A stretch of 62,437 nt of DNA, taken from assembly GCA_019449635.1 (NCBI GenBank), contig JAGRPI010000009.1:1-62437 (forward strand), in the 5' to 3' direction. The number at the start of each line of letters is the position of its first letter. Positions within the stretch are counted from its first letter, which is position 1. Shown here in pieces: positions 31,914 through 39,587 of the stretch. The position numbers and the translations under genes were made by a program. Below the pieces are notes generated by a model. It saw nothing but the letters and a program-made list of their open reading frames with translations, made no database searches and was not told the origin of the DNA. Source of the DNA: Candidatus Ferrigenium bremense. Lineage in GTDB: Bacteria; Pseudomonadota; Gammaproteobacteria; Burkholderiales; Gallionellaceae.

Positions 31914-33334
31914 GGCTGGTTTTTCTTCTGTTGGGGACTCGCGCCGGGCTGTTGGCTACCGCCTGATAAATCCTGCAACAAGCTTGTGTCCAGATTGCCC
32001 ATTGCCTGAGCGAGTGCGGCGCGGTTGATGTTCCAGTTGAACGTGGACTGGATGCGCTGCTGGCGCGCGCTGGCCAGGGCGCTTTGTGCATTCAGCACAT
32101 CCAATATGCTGCCCACCCCGGCTTTGTAGCGTCCGAGCGCGACGCGTTCGGATTGTTCGGCGCTGTTCAGCAGATCGGCGGTAGTGCGCAACGATTGTGT
32201 CGCGGTAATGAGGGTTTGGTATGCCGTCCATACATCCAGCGCCACCTGCAGGCGCAAGCGCTCCAGTTGCGCGGTTTGTGCTTCCACTTGCGCTTCGGCA
32301 GCGCGTATCCGGTAAGTCGGCGCGAAACCGGAAAAAAGCGGCACGCTCAGGTTGATGCCGACTGACGAACCGTGAGAGGTAATGCCCGCGCTGCTGGTCT
32401 GGTTGGTTGAAGCGGTCAGTGAGACCGACGGCTTACCCGATGCGCGTGCCGCATCGACACTGGCTTGAGCGGCTTTTACCTGTGCGGAGGCAGCTTGCAG
32501 GTCAGGGCGGCGCAGCCTGGCTTCCTCGATCAGCGCATTGATATCGCTGTCGAAACTTGCGGGAACGGCTGCGGTATTCGCCGCCACCAATGCGATGTTC
32601 CTGTGTGCATCCAGCCCGAGTATGTTCGCCATGCCGCCTTTTGTATTTTTCAGGCTGCCATCGGCGGTAATGCGGTTCAGCGTCGCTTGCGAGTAGGCAG
32701 TCTGCGCCTGCAGCTTGTCAGCAGGTGTCGCGCTTCCGGCAGCGTAGCGTGCCTCGGCGGCGGCAAAGCTTTCCTTTGCTGCGCGTTCCGATTCAAGAGC
32801 GGCATTCAACGCGGCTTGCGATGCCTGAGTCTGGTAAAAGAACTGCACCGCCTGGAGGAAAACGGCCTGCACCGTGCTGTCCTGTGTGGCAGTCGCCGCA
32901 TCCAGCAATTGGCGCGCATTTTCCAGATTGGCCGCACGTGTGCCGAAGTCATACAGCAGATAGGAAAGCGTCAGGCCATAACTGCGCTGGCCCGTACCGG
33001 GCGAAGTGCGACTGCCTGAAGCGCTCAAGTTTGCGCTGGGCAGGTAACTCGCCTTGCTCACGCCGACCTGCGCCGCCTGCACTAGCGAGCTGGCCCACAC
33101 CGCGCGGGTTTGCGGGTTGTTGCACAGCGCGAGGTTGACCACCTCCAGCAGGTTGAGCGCGCCAGTTGGCATGGCTTCCGCACAGGGGTCGCCAACCACA
33201 CCTTCCAGGCGCAATGCAGGTTTGAGCGGCAGCATCGTTTCCGTGTTGAACGGATCGAGAGTTGTTTCAGCCAGCGCCACGCTGCTCCACAGGCAGAGCA
33301 GGGCGCAAACGTGATGTATCGGGCGAGGGCGCAT
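31910..33334 (-). CDS. TolC-family outer membrane efflux protein
   Basis: Outer-membrane exit duct with the two-fold OEP repeat: long helical runs rich in Ala/Gln (AKESFAAAEARYAAGSATP and SEQSERVALGRYKAGVGS, the paired RY.AG motifs). The start at 33334 gives a short cationic N-terminus and signal peptide (RPIHHVCALLCLWSSVALA), 474 residues in all. The frame is open further upstream to 33499, but that part lacks signal-peptide character. It is the first gene of the efflux operon; its promoter lies in the divergent region shared with the TonB receptor. Confidence 0.88.
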   Translation of the reverse strand: MRPRPIHHVCALLCLWSSVALAETTLDPFNTETMLPLKPALRLEGVVGDPCAEAMPTGALNLLEVVNLALCNNPQTRAVWASSLVQAAQVGVSKASYLPSANLSASGSRTSPGTGQRSYGLTLSYLLYDFGTRAANLENARQLLDAATATQDSTVQAVFLQAVQFFYQTQASQAALNAALESERAAKESFAAAEARYAAGSATPADKLQAQTAYSQATLNRITADGSLKNTKGGMANILGLDAHRNIALVAANTAAVPASFDSDINALIEEARLRRPDLQAASAQVKAAQASVDAARASGKPSVSLTASTNQTSSAGITSHGSSVGINLSVPLFSGFAPTYRIRAAEAQVEAQTAQLERLRLQVALDVWTAYQTLITATQSLRTTADLLNSAEQSERVALGRYKAGVGSILDVLNAQSALASARQQRIQSTFNWNINRAALAQAMGNLDTSLLQDLSGGSQQPGASPQQKKNQP

Positions 33335-33606
33335 GAACAGGAAATCGAGTTTTCTTTTTTTCCAGTATAGCGGCTCGGCATTATCCATACCGGATTTTTT
33401 GTAAGAAATTGTATTCACGACAAGCCTCGCAAAAATAGGGGTGCGAAATTGCGGCTCTGACATTTCATCCTGCGACAGATTGTGGTTACGACATAACATC
33501 CCGCTCCGCAGGATGATTAGCCTTCACCGTATACGATCTTTCATGGGCTTCAGCCCATAGAAAGTCGGAATCCCCTTGTGGGGCAAAATGTCGCCGCATG
33601 CCATGC
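33335..33606. promoter_or_regulatory. Divergent intergenic region with two hairpins
   Basis: Between the efflux operon and the receptor operon. It contains a strong stem-loop at 33538-33564 (CTTTCATGGGCT / AGCCCATAGAAAG) and a small one at 33572-33583 (CCCC-TTGT-GGGG). ATCCTGCG at 33467-33474 pairs with CGCAGGAT at 33507-33514. A promoter for the efflux operon must lie here but could not be fixed. Confidence 0.5.
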
Positions 33607-33667
33607 TGTGACATTTTGTCACGCGACAATATGTCACATTCCCAAGCTGTTTTTTCATCCCTACAAT
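33607..33667 (+). promoter_or_regulatory. Promoter with double dyad operator, TonB receptor 1
   Basis: Two adjacent dyads, TGTGACATTTTGTCAC (33607-33622) and CGCGACAATATGTCACA (from 33622), are followed directly by TTCCCA (33639-33644), exactly 17 bp, then TACAAT (33662-33667). The same arrangement, with one dyad, stands before three more units in this region. The transcript leader to the ATG is about 45 nt. Confidence 0.75.
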
Positions 33668-33716
33668 CCGCCCGCTTCAATTTTTTGACAATAACTATCG
33701 TTCAGGGAGATGCAGG

Positions 33717-35984
33717 ATGAAAGGGCAAAAGGTTTTTGCATTGGGCGCGCTCGCGCTCGCGATCAGCCAGGCGGTGTACGCCGAGGAGGGCATGTTGCCG
33801 GAGGTGAGCGTCACCTCCACGACGATCGACGACCGCTTCGATTCCAAGCGTGGCGAGCCGAGCAACATCAACAACATCAGCGGCAAAAAAGTTGATGAAG
33901 AGCACGGCAAGAACATCACGGAGATACTCGATTCCATACCGGGCGTGACGGCCGAGCTGCAGAGCGGCGACTCGGTGAAGATATTGCTGCGCGGCGTAGA
34001 GGCACAGCGTTACATGGGCGAAAAGCCGGGTGTGGCGATCGTGATCGACGGTGTGCCGGTGAATGAGCGTACCGGGCGCGTCAACATCGACCTGGACAAC
34101 ATCGATTCCATCAAGGTCATCAAGGGCGGTGCTTCCTACCTGTTCGGCGAGGACGCACTGTCCGGCGCGGTGATCATCACCACCAAGCGCGGCGCGAAGA
34201 TGGCGGGATTTACCGCAAGCACCGAAAGGGGCAGTTTCGGCTACAACAAATATCTGGCGCGAGCCGGGTTTTCCGAGGGGGACTGGGTCGGGCATATCCA
34301 GACCACCAAGGCGTTCGCGTACGATTATTACGACCAAGGTGCCTATTCCAGGCAATACTGGGACGGCAAGCTGCAATACCTGATCGACGAGACCAGCGAC
34401 ATCTCCTTCGGCTTCGAGCAGTCGGTGCGCGCCAAGGACAGCCACGGGACGGTGACGGGCGTGACCAATGCCTGGCTGGATCCGCGCAGCGCGACTTCCG
34501 GCGGCAAGGACTATGCGCGCATGTACGATGTCAACCTGGACAAGATGAACCTCAACTACGCCAAGGACTTCGGCGCGGGCGGCAACCTGATGGTGGCGGC
34601 TTACCAGTACCTGGATCACACCACCTATAAATCCAATCCCAGCGGCTATTTGCGGACGGCTGGCGGGGCTTATTTGTACGGGACGGCCGCAGCCAGCGAC
34701 ATGAGGAATTTCAGGGATGCCTATGTCAATCTGAACGACGGCAACCAGGTGCAGCAGGGGGTCAAGTCCGAGTGGCGCAAGGGCGGCGAGAAAGTCGGCC
34801 TGATGGCGGGGCTGGATATTCGCAAGGATACGGACCGGACATTGGCCACCAATCTGGTGAACTACACAGCTACCACTACATCAGTGCTGAACCTGGCGGG
34901 AGAGGTATCCACCAACAGTATGGTGACGACCGACACCAACGGGTTGTATGGTGAGCTGAAATGGCAGGCAACCGACCCACTTACACTGACTCTGAATGCG
35001 CGCTATGACGATATAGGTGCGGGCTTCAATAGTTACATTCCGTTGACTGCCGCTCAGATCACTGCCGGTAAGGTTGCTTCTGGGCAAAAGAGTTTCCGCG
35101 TCTGGTCGGAACGGCTGGGTGCCAATTACGCGCTGACACCGGATCGCGAGATCTACGTCAACCTTTCCACCGGCTTCCGTGTTCCAACGGCTACCCAGCT
35201 CTACGGCAGCACGATCACACCGACTGGTTCAGTATTGGCCAATCCGAACCTGAAACCCGAGGAATCGCTGAACCAGGAGATCGGTCTGCGCGCCAAGAGC
35301 GAATTTTTCGGCATTGCGCTGGACCTGGATATTGCGGCCTACCAGATCGACCGCAAGGACTTCATCCTGAGCAGCGTCGGGCAATACTATTCCGATAGAA
35401 CCGCTCCATTGACCGAACAATTCCAGAACATCGGCGGCGTGCGCAATCGCGGTGTCGAGCTGGGCGTGAAGACGGATGCCCAAAACACATGGTCAGGGGA
35501 TGTGGCCTATACCTACCTGAATGCCATTTTTACCAAGAATGATACCTACTGGATGACCATGGGAACCGGCGCCGTTGGTTCAAATGGTTTGGGTGCTTCC
35601 CGGCTTTACAACAACACCAACCATACCGTGCCGCGCTCTCCCAGACACAAGGTCAACCTGAGCGGGCGTTACCGCGCTACCGAGGCGTGGTCGTTCTCGG
35701 CCGAGGTGAATGCGCAGAGCGGTATCTATGCCGACGAGGTGAATATCGTCTGGATCGGCGGGCGCAGTGTAGCCAACCTGGCGACCAACTATGAACTCAA
35801 ATCGGCGGGTGGATACAAGCTGTCGCTGTTCGGGCGCATCGACAACCTGTTCGACCGCTTCTACTACACCACCATTCGCGGCGGATCGGATAGCGACGGC
35901 AGCGGTGTCTATAACGCGAACGACCCGTCCATCACGGTCAATGCCGGCCGTGTCTGGACAGCCGGCCTGACGTTGAACTTCTAA
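33717..35984 (+). CDS. TonB-dependent outer membrane receptor 1
   Basis: A protein of 755 residues: signal peptide (ending SQAVYA), a TonB-box-like segment (LPEVSVTST), a plug domain (ILDSIPGVTAEL; VIDGVPVNERTG; VKVIKGGASYLFGEDALSGA-like core) and a 22-strand-type barrel ending in the terminal aromatic strand (WTAGLTLNF). It imports a metal chelate or similar ligand through the outer membrane, powered by TonB-ExbBD, which is encoded at 49406-51142. The following genes (DUF4198-like, polyferredoxin, TauE/SafE) form one operon and suggest a metal ligand; copper is favoured because of the copper protein downstream, but this is inference. Confidence 0.92.
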   Translation: MKGQKVFALGALALAISQAVYAEEGMLPEVSVTSTTIDDRFDSKRGEPSNINNISGKKVDEEHGKNITEILDSIPGVTAELQSGDSVKILLRGVEAQRYMGEKPGVAIVIDGVPVNERTGRVNIDLDNIDSIKVIKGGASYLFGEDALSGAVIITTKRGAKMAGFTASTERGSFGYNKYLARAGFSEGDWVGHIQTTKAFAYDYYDQGAYSRQYWDGKLQYLIDETSDISFGFEQSVRAKDSHGTVTGVTNAWLDPRSATSGGKDYARMYDVNLDKMNLNYAKDFGAGGNLMVAAYQYLDHTTYKSNPSGYLRTAGGAYLYGTAAASDMRNFRDAYVNLNDGNQVQQGVKSEWRKGGEKVGLMAGLDIRKDTDRTLATNLVNYTATTTSVLNLAGEVSTNSMVTTDTNGLYGELKWQATDPLTLTLNARYDDIGAGFNSYIPLTAAQITAGKVASGQKSFRVWSERLGANYALTPDREIYVNLSTGFRVPTATQLYGSTITPTGSVLANPNLKPEESLNQEIGLRAKSEFFGIALDLDIAAYQIDRKDFILSSVGQYYSDRTAPLTEQFQNIGGVRNRGVELGVKTDAQNTWSGDVAYTYLNAIFTKNDTYWMTMGTGAVGSNGLGASRLYNNTNHTVPRSPRHKVNLSGRYRATEAWSFSAEVNAQSGIYADEVNIVWIGGRSVANLATNYELKSAGGYKLSLFGRIDNLFDRFYYTTIRGGSDSDGSGVYNANDPSITVNAGRVWTAGLTLNF

Positions 35985-35995
35985 GGGAGGATGAC

Positions 35996-37006
35996 ATGCA
36001 GAAAAATATTTTGCTGAGTGCGATATACCTGGCTGTACCGCTGATGTTCCCGTCATTGGCACTTGCCGCAGCAAGCGCGCCAGCGGCGACACAGACCCGG
36101 CAGGGCGTGGCTGCGGAAGACCATGCCGGTCATGTCGAGCCTGCCAATACGGGTGCGGCGGTAGATAAGGGTGGTATGGCGGGAGGTGCGGGCCGGCCCA
36201 TGGCATGGACTGCATTTCCCACTTTGAAAACCAGAATGAGCGGCGAAGGCCGTGAGCGCAGGGTAGTCACGGTCATTCCTCAAGGCATCGTGGCAAACAG
36301 CATCGATGCCTACTCCAACAACATCAAGGATGAAAATGGGCACCGCCAGCTTCCGCTCGACATGGCGGGAGCCAAGCTGGATAAGCCGGCAGCCGGCGGT
36401 TTCCACTGGCTGGCGGCGCGCGAAGAGCAGGCCAGTCAGGTGCGCGTGGCTTCCACGCTATATTTTTTCAGCGATCGTGGCGGCAAGAACCCGACCGCCC
36501 TTTTCATGCAGCAGAAACATGAACTGGAAATCATCCCGCAACCTTATCCGCGCGAGCATTCCCGTTATCGCGCCAATGAGGACTGGAAGTTTCTGGTGCG
36601 CTTCAACGGCAAGCCGTTGCCCAGCCAGAAGATCAATCTGGAAACCGCTAACGGCACCAAAGCCGAACTGGTCAGTGACGCACATGGCGTTGTCGCATGG
36701 CATGTCCCGGATGATTTTATGACCGAGGCTGCGCAGAAAGCGTCGGGTGGACATAACCACGGGAGGCGCAGCGCGGATTTCGTATTGGCAACCGAACATG
36801 CCGAGGGCGGCAAGGGTTATCTGACCGCATTCAACGGCAGCTACGGCCCGGATGCCTTCGATCAGCGCAGCCTCGCGATGGGGCTGGGATTCACCTTGCT
36901 GGGCATGATAGGCGCCACACCGTTGTTGCGCCAGCGCAAGGATGCGAAGCAGGCGGTCGATAGCAAGCCGGCAGGAAATGAAACCGCCAAGAACGAGGAG
37001 GCCTAA
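35996..37006 (+). CDS. DUF4198-like periplasmic protein with C-terminal anchor
   Basis: A 336-residue protein with a signal peptide (LLSAIYLAVPLMFPSLALAAA), a His-rich segment (EDHAGHVE), and a two-part beta-rich body. PREHSRYRANEDWKFLVRF followed by SDAHGVVAWHVPDDF is the Ig-like pattern of DUF4198 proteins, which often accompany metal transporters. A further His pair (GGHNHGRRS) lies near residue 255. A membrane helix (SLAMGLGFTLLGMIGATPLL) is at ~295-313. It lies 11 nt after receptor 1 and just before the polyferredoxin gene. A periplasmic metal-handling role is likely but not shown. Confidence 0.7.
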   Translation: MQKNILLSAIYLAVPLMFPSLALAAASAPAATQTRQGVAAEDHAGHVEPANTGAAVDKGGMAGGAGRPMAWTAFPTLKTRMSGEGRERRVVTVIPQGIVANSIDAYSNNIKDENGHRQLPLDMAGAKLDKPAAGGFHWLAAREEQASQVRVASTLYFFSDRGGKNPTALFMQQKHELEIIPQPYPREHSRYRANEDWKFLVRFNGKPLPSQKINLETANGTKAELVSDAHGVVAWHVPDDFMTEAAQKASGGHNHGRRSADFVLATEHAEGGKGYLTAFNGSYGPDAFDQRSLAMGLGFTLLGMIGATPLLRQRKDAKQAVDSKPAGNETAKNEEA

Positions 37007-37007
37007 C

Positions 37008-38060
37008 ATGTTGAAGACCATTTTTCCGACGCTGACACGTTTCCGTTTCACCATCCAGCTTCTCATGCTGTTCGTCACCGTGTACGGCGGTGCGTTGCTG
37101 GGCGGTTATGTCAGCGATCGCATTTCCCAGGCTTTGCCCTCGCTGGCCTGCGCATACGACAAGCAGACCGGCGACCAATGCATCCTGATCGTCAACCAGC
37201 ACCAGTTGCATCACCGCATCGGCGAGGCGCTGGCCAAGGCGCAGGAGATTACCTATACGGTATTCATCCCGACGCTGATCTCGGTGGCGGTCTTTTTCTC
37301 CTTCTTCTTTTTCCTCAACAAGGCGTTCTGCGGCTGGGTATGTCCGATGGGCACGGTGCAGGAGATCGTCTATCGCATCGGCAGAAGATTGGGGAGGCCG
37401 CTGAACCGCCTCAACCAGGACAATGTCGGCGTGGTGCGCCCGGTCAAGTGGCTGATGTTGCTGGTGCTGGTGCTCGGCTTGCCGTTGCTGGCCGGCATGG
37501 GCACCGTATCCAATGAACTGGGTGACCCGTATTGCCAGGTATGCCCATCGCGTATCGCGACCACGCTGCTGACTGCCGATACCGAGCAGATCGCATTGCG
37601 GACTTCGACGGGCATCAACTTTTTCCTCGGTGCGGTCGGCAACGCCTTGTTCGGCTTCGTCATCATCGCCGCCTTGGCGGTGCGCCAGCCGTTCTGCCGC
37701 ATCTGCCCGCTGTTGTCGTGGAACGCGCTGTTCCAGCGGTTCTCACCGATGCAACTGGTGAAGAAGCAGCATGACAAGTGCGACAAGTGCAGTGTGTGCG
37801 AAAAAGCCTGCCCGATGGACATCCACGAGATCGGACGGGAGCACGGCAGGAAGGCGTTCCACGAGGACTGCACCATGTGCGGCCGCTGCGTCGAATACTG
37901 CCCGGACGACGATGTGATCCAGATCAAGTTCTTCGGCGTCCCCCTGTTCAAGTCATCGCGCGAGTATTACAAGCAGCGCGTCAAGCTGGAGACCCCGGAA
38001 GGCTTGCCGAAGAACAAGGTGATCTGGCTGACTCCCGCGAAGGAAAACCAGCATGGATGA
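37008..38060 (+). CDS. NapH/CcoG-like membrane polyferredoxin
   Basis: A 350-residue protein with four to five membrane helices (e.g. FTIQLLMLFVTVYGGALLGG, VFFSFFFFL, LMLLVLVLGLPLLAG). It has cysteine motifs CGWVCPMG, CQVCPS and CRICPLLSW in the membrane part, and two 4Fe-4S clusters at the C-terminus (CDKCSVCEKACP, CTMCGRCVEYCP). Relatives pass electrons across the inner membrane (NapH, NosR) or reduce copper for oxidase assembly (CcoG). In this operon a role in reducing the imported metal is the best guess. The ATG at 37008 follows GAGGAG; it overlaps the next gene by 8 nt. Confidence 0.82.
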   Translation: MLKTIFPTLTRFRFTIQLLMLFVTVYGGALLGGYVSDRISQALPSLACAYDKQTGDQCILIVNQHQLHHRIGEALAKAQEITYTVFIPTLISVAVFFSFFFFLNKAFCGWVCPMGTVQEIVYRIGRRLGRPLNRLNQDNVGVVRPVKWLMLLVLVLGLPLLAGMGTVSNELGDPYCQVCPSRIATTLLTADTEQIALRTSTGINFFLGAVGNALFGFVIIAALAVRQPFCRICPLLSWNALFQRFSPMQLVKKQHDKCDKCSVCEKACPMDIHEIGREHGRKAFHEDCTMCGRCVEYCPDDDVIQIKFFGVPLFKSSREYYKQRVKLETPEGLPKNKVIWLTPAKENQHG

Positions 38061-38712
38061 GTTCTTCGATCCGGCGCTGATCCCGCAGGAGACCACGCTG
38101 TTCGCCGTCTGGCTGCTCGGCCTGTCGCTCGGGCTGACCGCCTGCACCGTCACCTGCTTGCCGTTCATGGGCACCTGGGTGCTGGGGCGCGGCGGTTCGC
38201 AAAGACAGGCGCTGTATGACACGGCCATGTTCGTGTCGGGCCGCATCATCGCCTACTCTATGCTCGGCGCGATCGCCGGCGGGGCAGGGGCTTGGCTGTC
38301 GGAAGCGATGCGTGGCGGGACCGGCAATGCGGTGATCGGCCTGGCCTCCATCGCGGCCGGGATATGGCTGCTGCGCGGCGACAAGCCGCACTCTCCCTGC
38401 GGTGCGGTGCGTGGCGCGGGCAGCACGCCGCCCTTGCTGATGGGCTTCTCGCTGAGCCTGACACCGTGCGCGCCGCTGGCTTCGCTGCTGGCAGTATGCG
38501 CCGCGGCCGGCAGCATCAAACTGGGCATGACCAATGGCATGGTGTTCGGGCTGGGTGCGGCACTGACCCCATTGCTGATCCTGCTGCCACTGATCAGCCT
38601 GCTCGGCAAGAGCCTGCGCGACAACCGCGAGTGGATCGCGCGCTGGATGCGCTGGGGCGCAGCTGCAGTGCTGATTCTGCTGGGGTTGCGGAGATTGTTG
38701 CTGGTGTTGTGA
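38053..38712 (+). CDS. TauE/SafE-family membrane protein
   Basis: A protein of 219 residues with about six membrane helices, of the UreH/CcoS-neighbour branch of the TauE/SafE superfamily. There is a CTVTCLPFMG motif in the first helix and SLTPCAPLASLLAV in the fourth; these paired Cys/Pro sites resemble DsbD/CcdA-like and metal-transport relatives. It could move thiol reductant or a metal ion. A deleted copy of the same gene survives at 45100-45183, showing that this gene was once duplicated in the cluster. Confidence 0.78.
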   Translation: MDEFFDPALIPQETTLFAVWLLGLSLGLTACTVTCLPFMGTWVLGRGGSQRQALYDTAMFVSGRIIAYSMLGAIAGGAGAWLSEAMRGGTGNAVIGLASIAAGIWLLRGDKPHSPCGAVRGAGSTPPLLMGFSLSLTPCAPLASLLAVCAAAGSIKLGMTNGMVFGLGAALTPLLILLPLISLLGKSLRDNREWIARWMRWGAAAVLILLGLRRLLLVL

Positions 38713-38780
38713 TTTTTTCCTGTATTTCATCGGCAGGGCCATTGGGTTTCTTGGTGAACGATTAGTCGCACCCTTGCATA

Positions 38781-38806
38781 CTGCCGGGTTATACTCGAAC
38801 CGGCAG
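38781..38806. promoter_or_regulatory. Dyad CTGCCGG-N12-CCGGCAG upstream of copper protein
   Basis: Perfect 7-bp arms around a 12-bp centre that contains TATACT (a possible -10). It lies 84 nt before the copper-protein ATG. It differs from the TGYGACA dyads, so if it is an operator the copper protein is controlled separately. Confidence 0.45.
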
Positions 38807-38889
38807 CACATGCTCCTGGTTCTTGTGGCAGCGTGTTTATGCCCGGTTTACCAGCCTACGTTCACCAACTTTACTTTGGGAGACTCATC

Positions 38890-39348
38890 ATGGACAGAAG
38901 AGAATTGCTTATAGGAGCAGCCGGAGGCCTGATACTTGCCGCCGCCGGGAATACGGCATTTGCCGCAGAAAAAACCAAACAACCCGCCGTTCATCAGCAC
39001 TCACATGTGCAAAATAAATACCAGAGCCTGATCGATGCCGCCGCCGATAGCGTGAAGAAAGGCCAGGCATGCCTTAGTCATGGCCTTTACATGTTGAGCG
39101 AACGCGAATACAAGGAGATGGCCATATGCGCCATGCGCGTCAGCGACATGGTTGCCGCATGCACCGCGCTTGGGCAGCTTGCCACCTACAACTCGCCAAA
39201 CCTCATCAATATGGCAAAGGTGGTGATGGATATTTGCAAAGACTGCGAAAAGGAATGCCGCAAGTTCGAGAAGGAGGAGGTAATTTGCAAGCAAACGGCA
39301 GATTCCTGCGTCACTTGTTTCAATGAATGCAAAAAAATAACGGTTTGA
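38890..39348 (+). CDS. Four-helix-bundle copper-storage protein (Csp1-like)
   Basis: A 152-residue protein. The N-terminus is a signal peptide with a paired arginine (MDRRELLIGAAGG), compatible with Tat export, as described for Csp1 of methanotrophs. The mature part begins His-rich (HQHSH) and then has ten cysteines spaced along four helices (ACLSHG, AICAMR, AACTALG, DICKDCEKECRK, VICKQ, SCVTCFNEC). This DUF326 pattern binds many Cu(I) ions inside the bundle. It is the strongest pointer to copper in this region. It has its own leader and ends at a strong terminator. Confidence 0.88.
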   Translation: MDRRELLIGAAGGLILAAAGNTAFAAEKTKQPAVHQHSHVQNKYQSLIDAAADSVKKGQACLSHGLYMLSEREYKEMAICAMRVSDMVAACTALGQLATYNSPNLINMAKVVMDICKDCEKECRKFEKEEVICKQTADSCVTCFNECKKITV

Positions 39349-39388
39349 TGTAAACCTGCCGGGGCAGTTGTCCCGCCATTGTTGTTAA

Positions 39389-39426
39389 ACGCCCCGCATG
39401 TCTGCCATGCGGGGCGTTCTTTTTTG
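39389..39426 (+). terminator. Rho-independent terminator after copper protein
   Basis: The hairpin AACGCCCCGCATG / CATGCGGGGCGTT is followed by CTTTTTT. Confidence 0.9.
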
Positions 39427-39495
39427 GAGGTTGCGCCATACCATGTGCTGCGCGCATATTTTGCTTTCCCCGCAAAATATCGCACCACAGACGGG

Positions 39496-39541
39496 TGTGA
39501 CAATATGTCACATTCCCAGACTGATTTTTCGTCCATACAAT
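39496..39541 (+). promoter_or_regulatory. Operator-promoter of TonB receptor 2-3 operon
   Basis: TGTGACAATATGTCACA (perfect 7-bp arms) is followed by TTCCCA at 39513-39518, a 17-bp spacer, and TACAAT at 39536-39541. The spacer and the leader (TTTGACAATAACTATCG) nearly repeat those of receptor 1. Confidence 0.78.
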
Positions 39542-39587
39542 TCGCCCACTTTGATTTTGACAATAACTATCGCTGGGGGGATGCAGG

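Noticed and set aside
33607..33667. Dyad considered as a CRP, FNR or Fur site
   Set aside because: CRP needs TGTGA-N6-TCACA and here the gap is 7; FNR needs TTGAT-N4-ATCAA; a Fur box is AT-rich. None fits all four copies.
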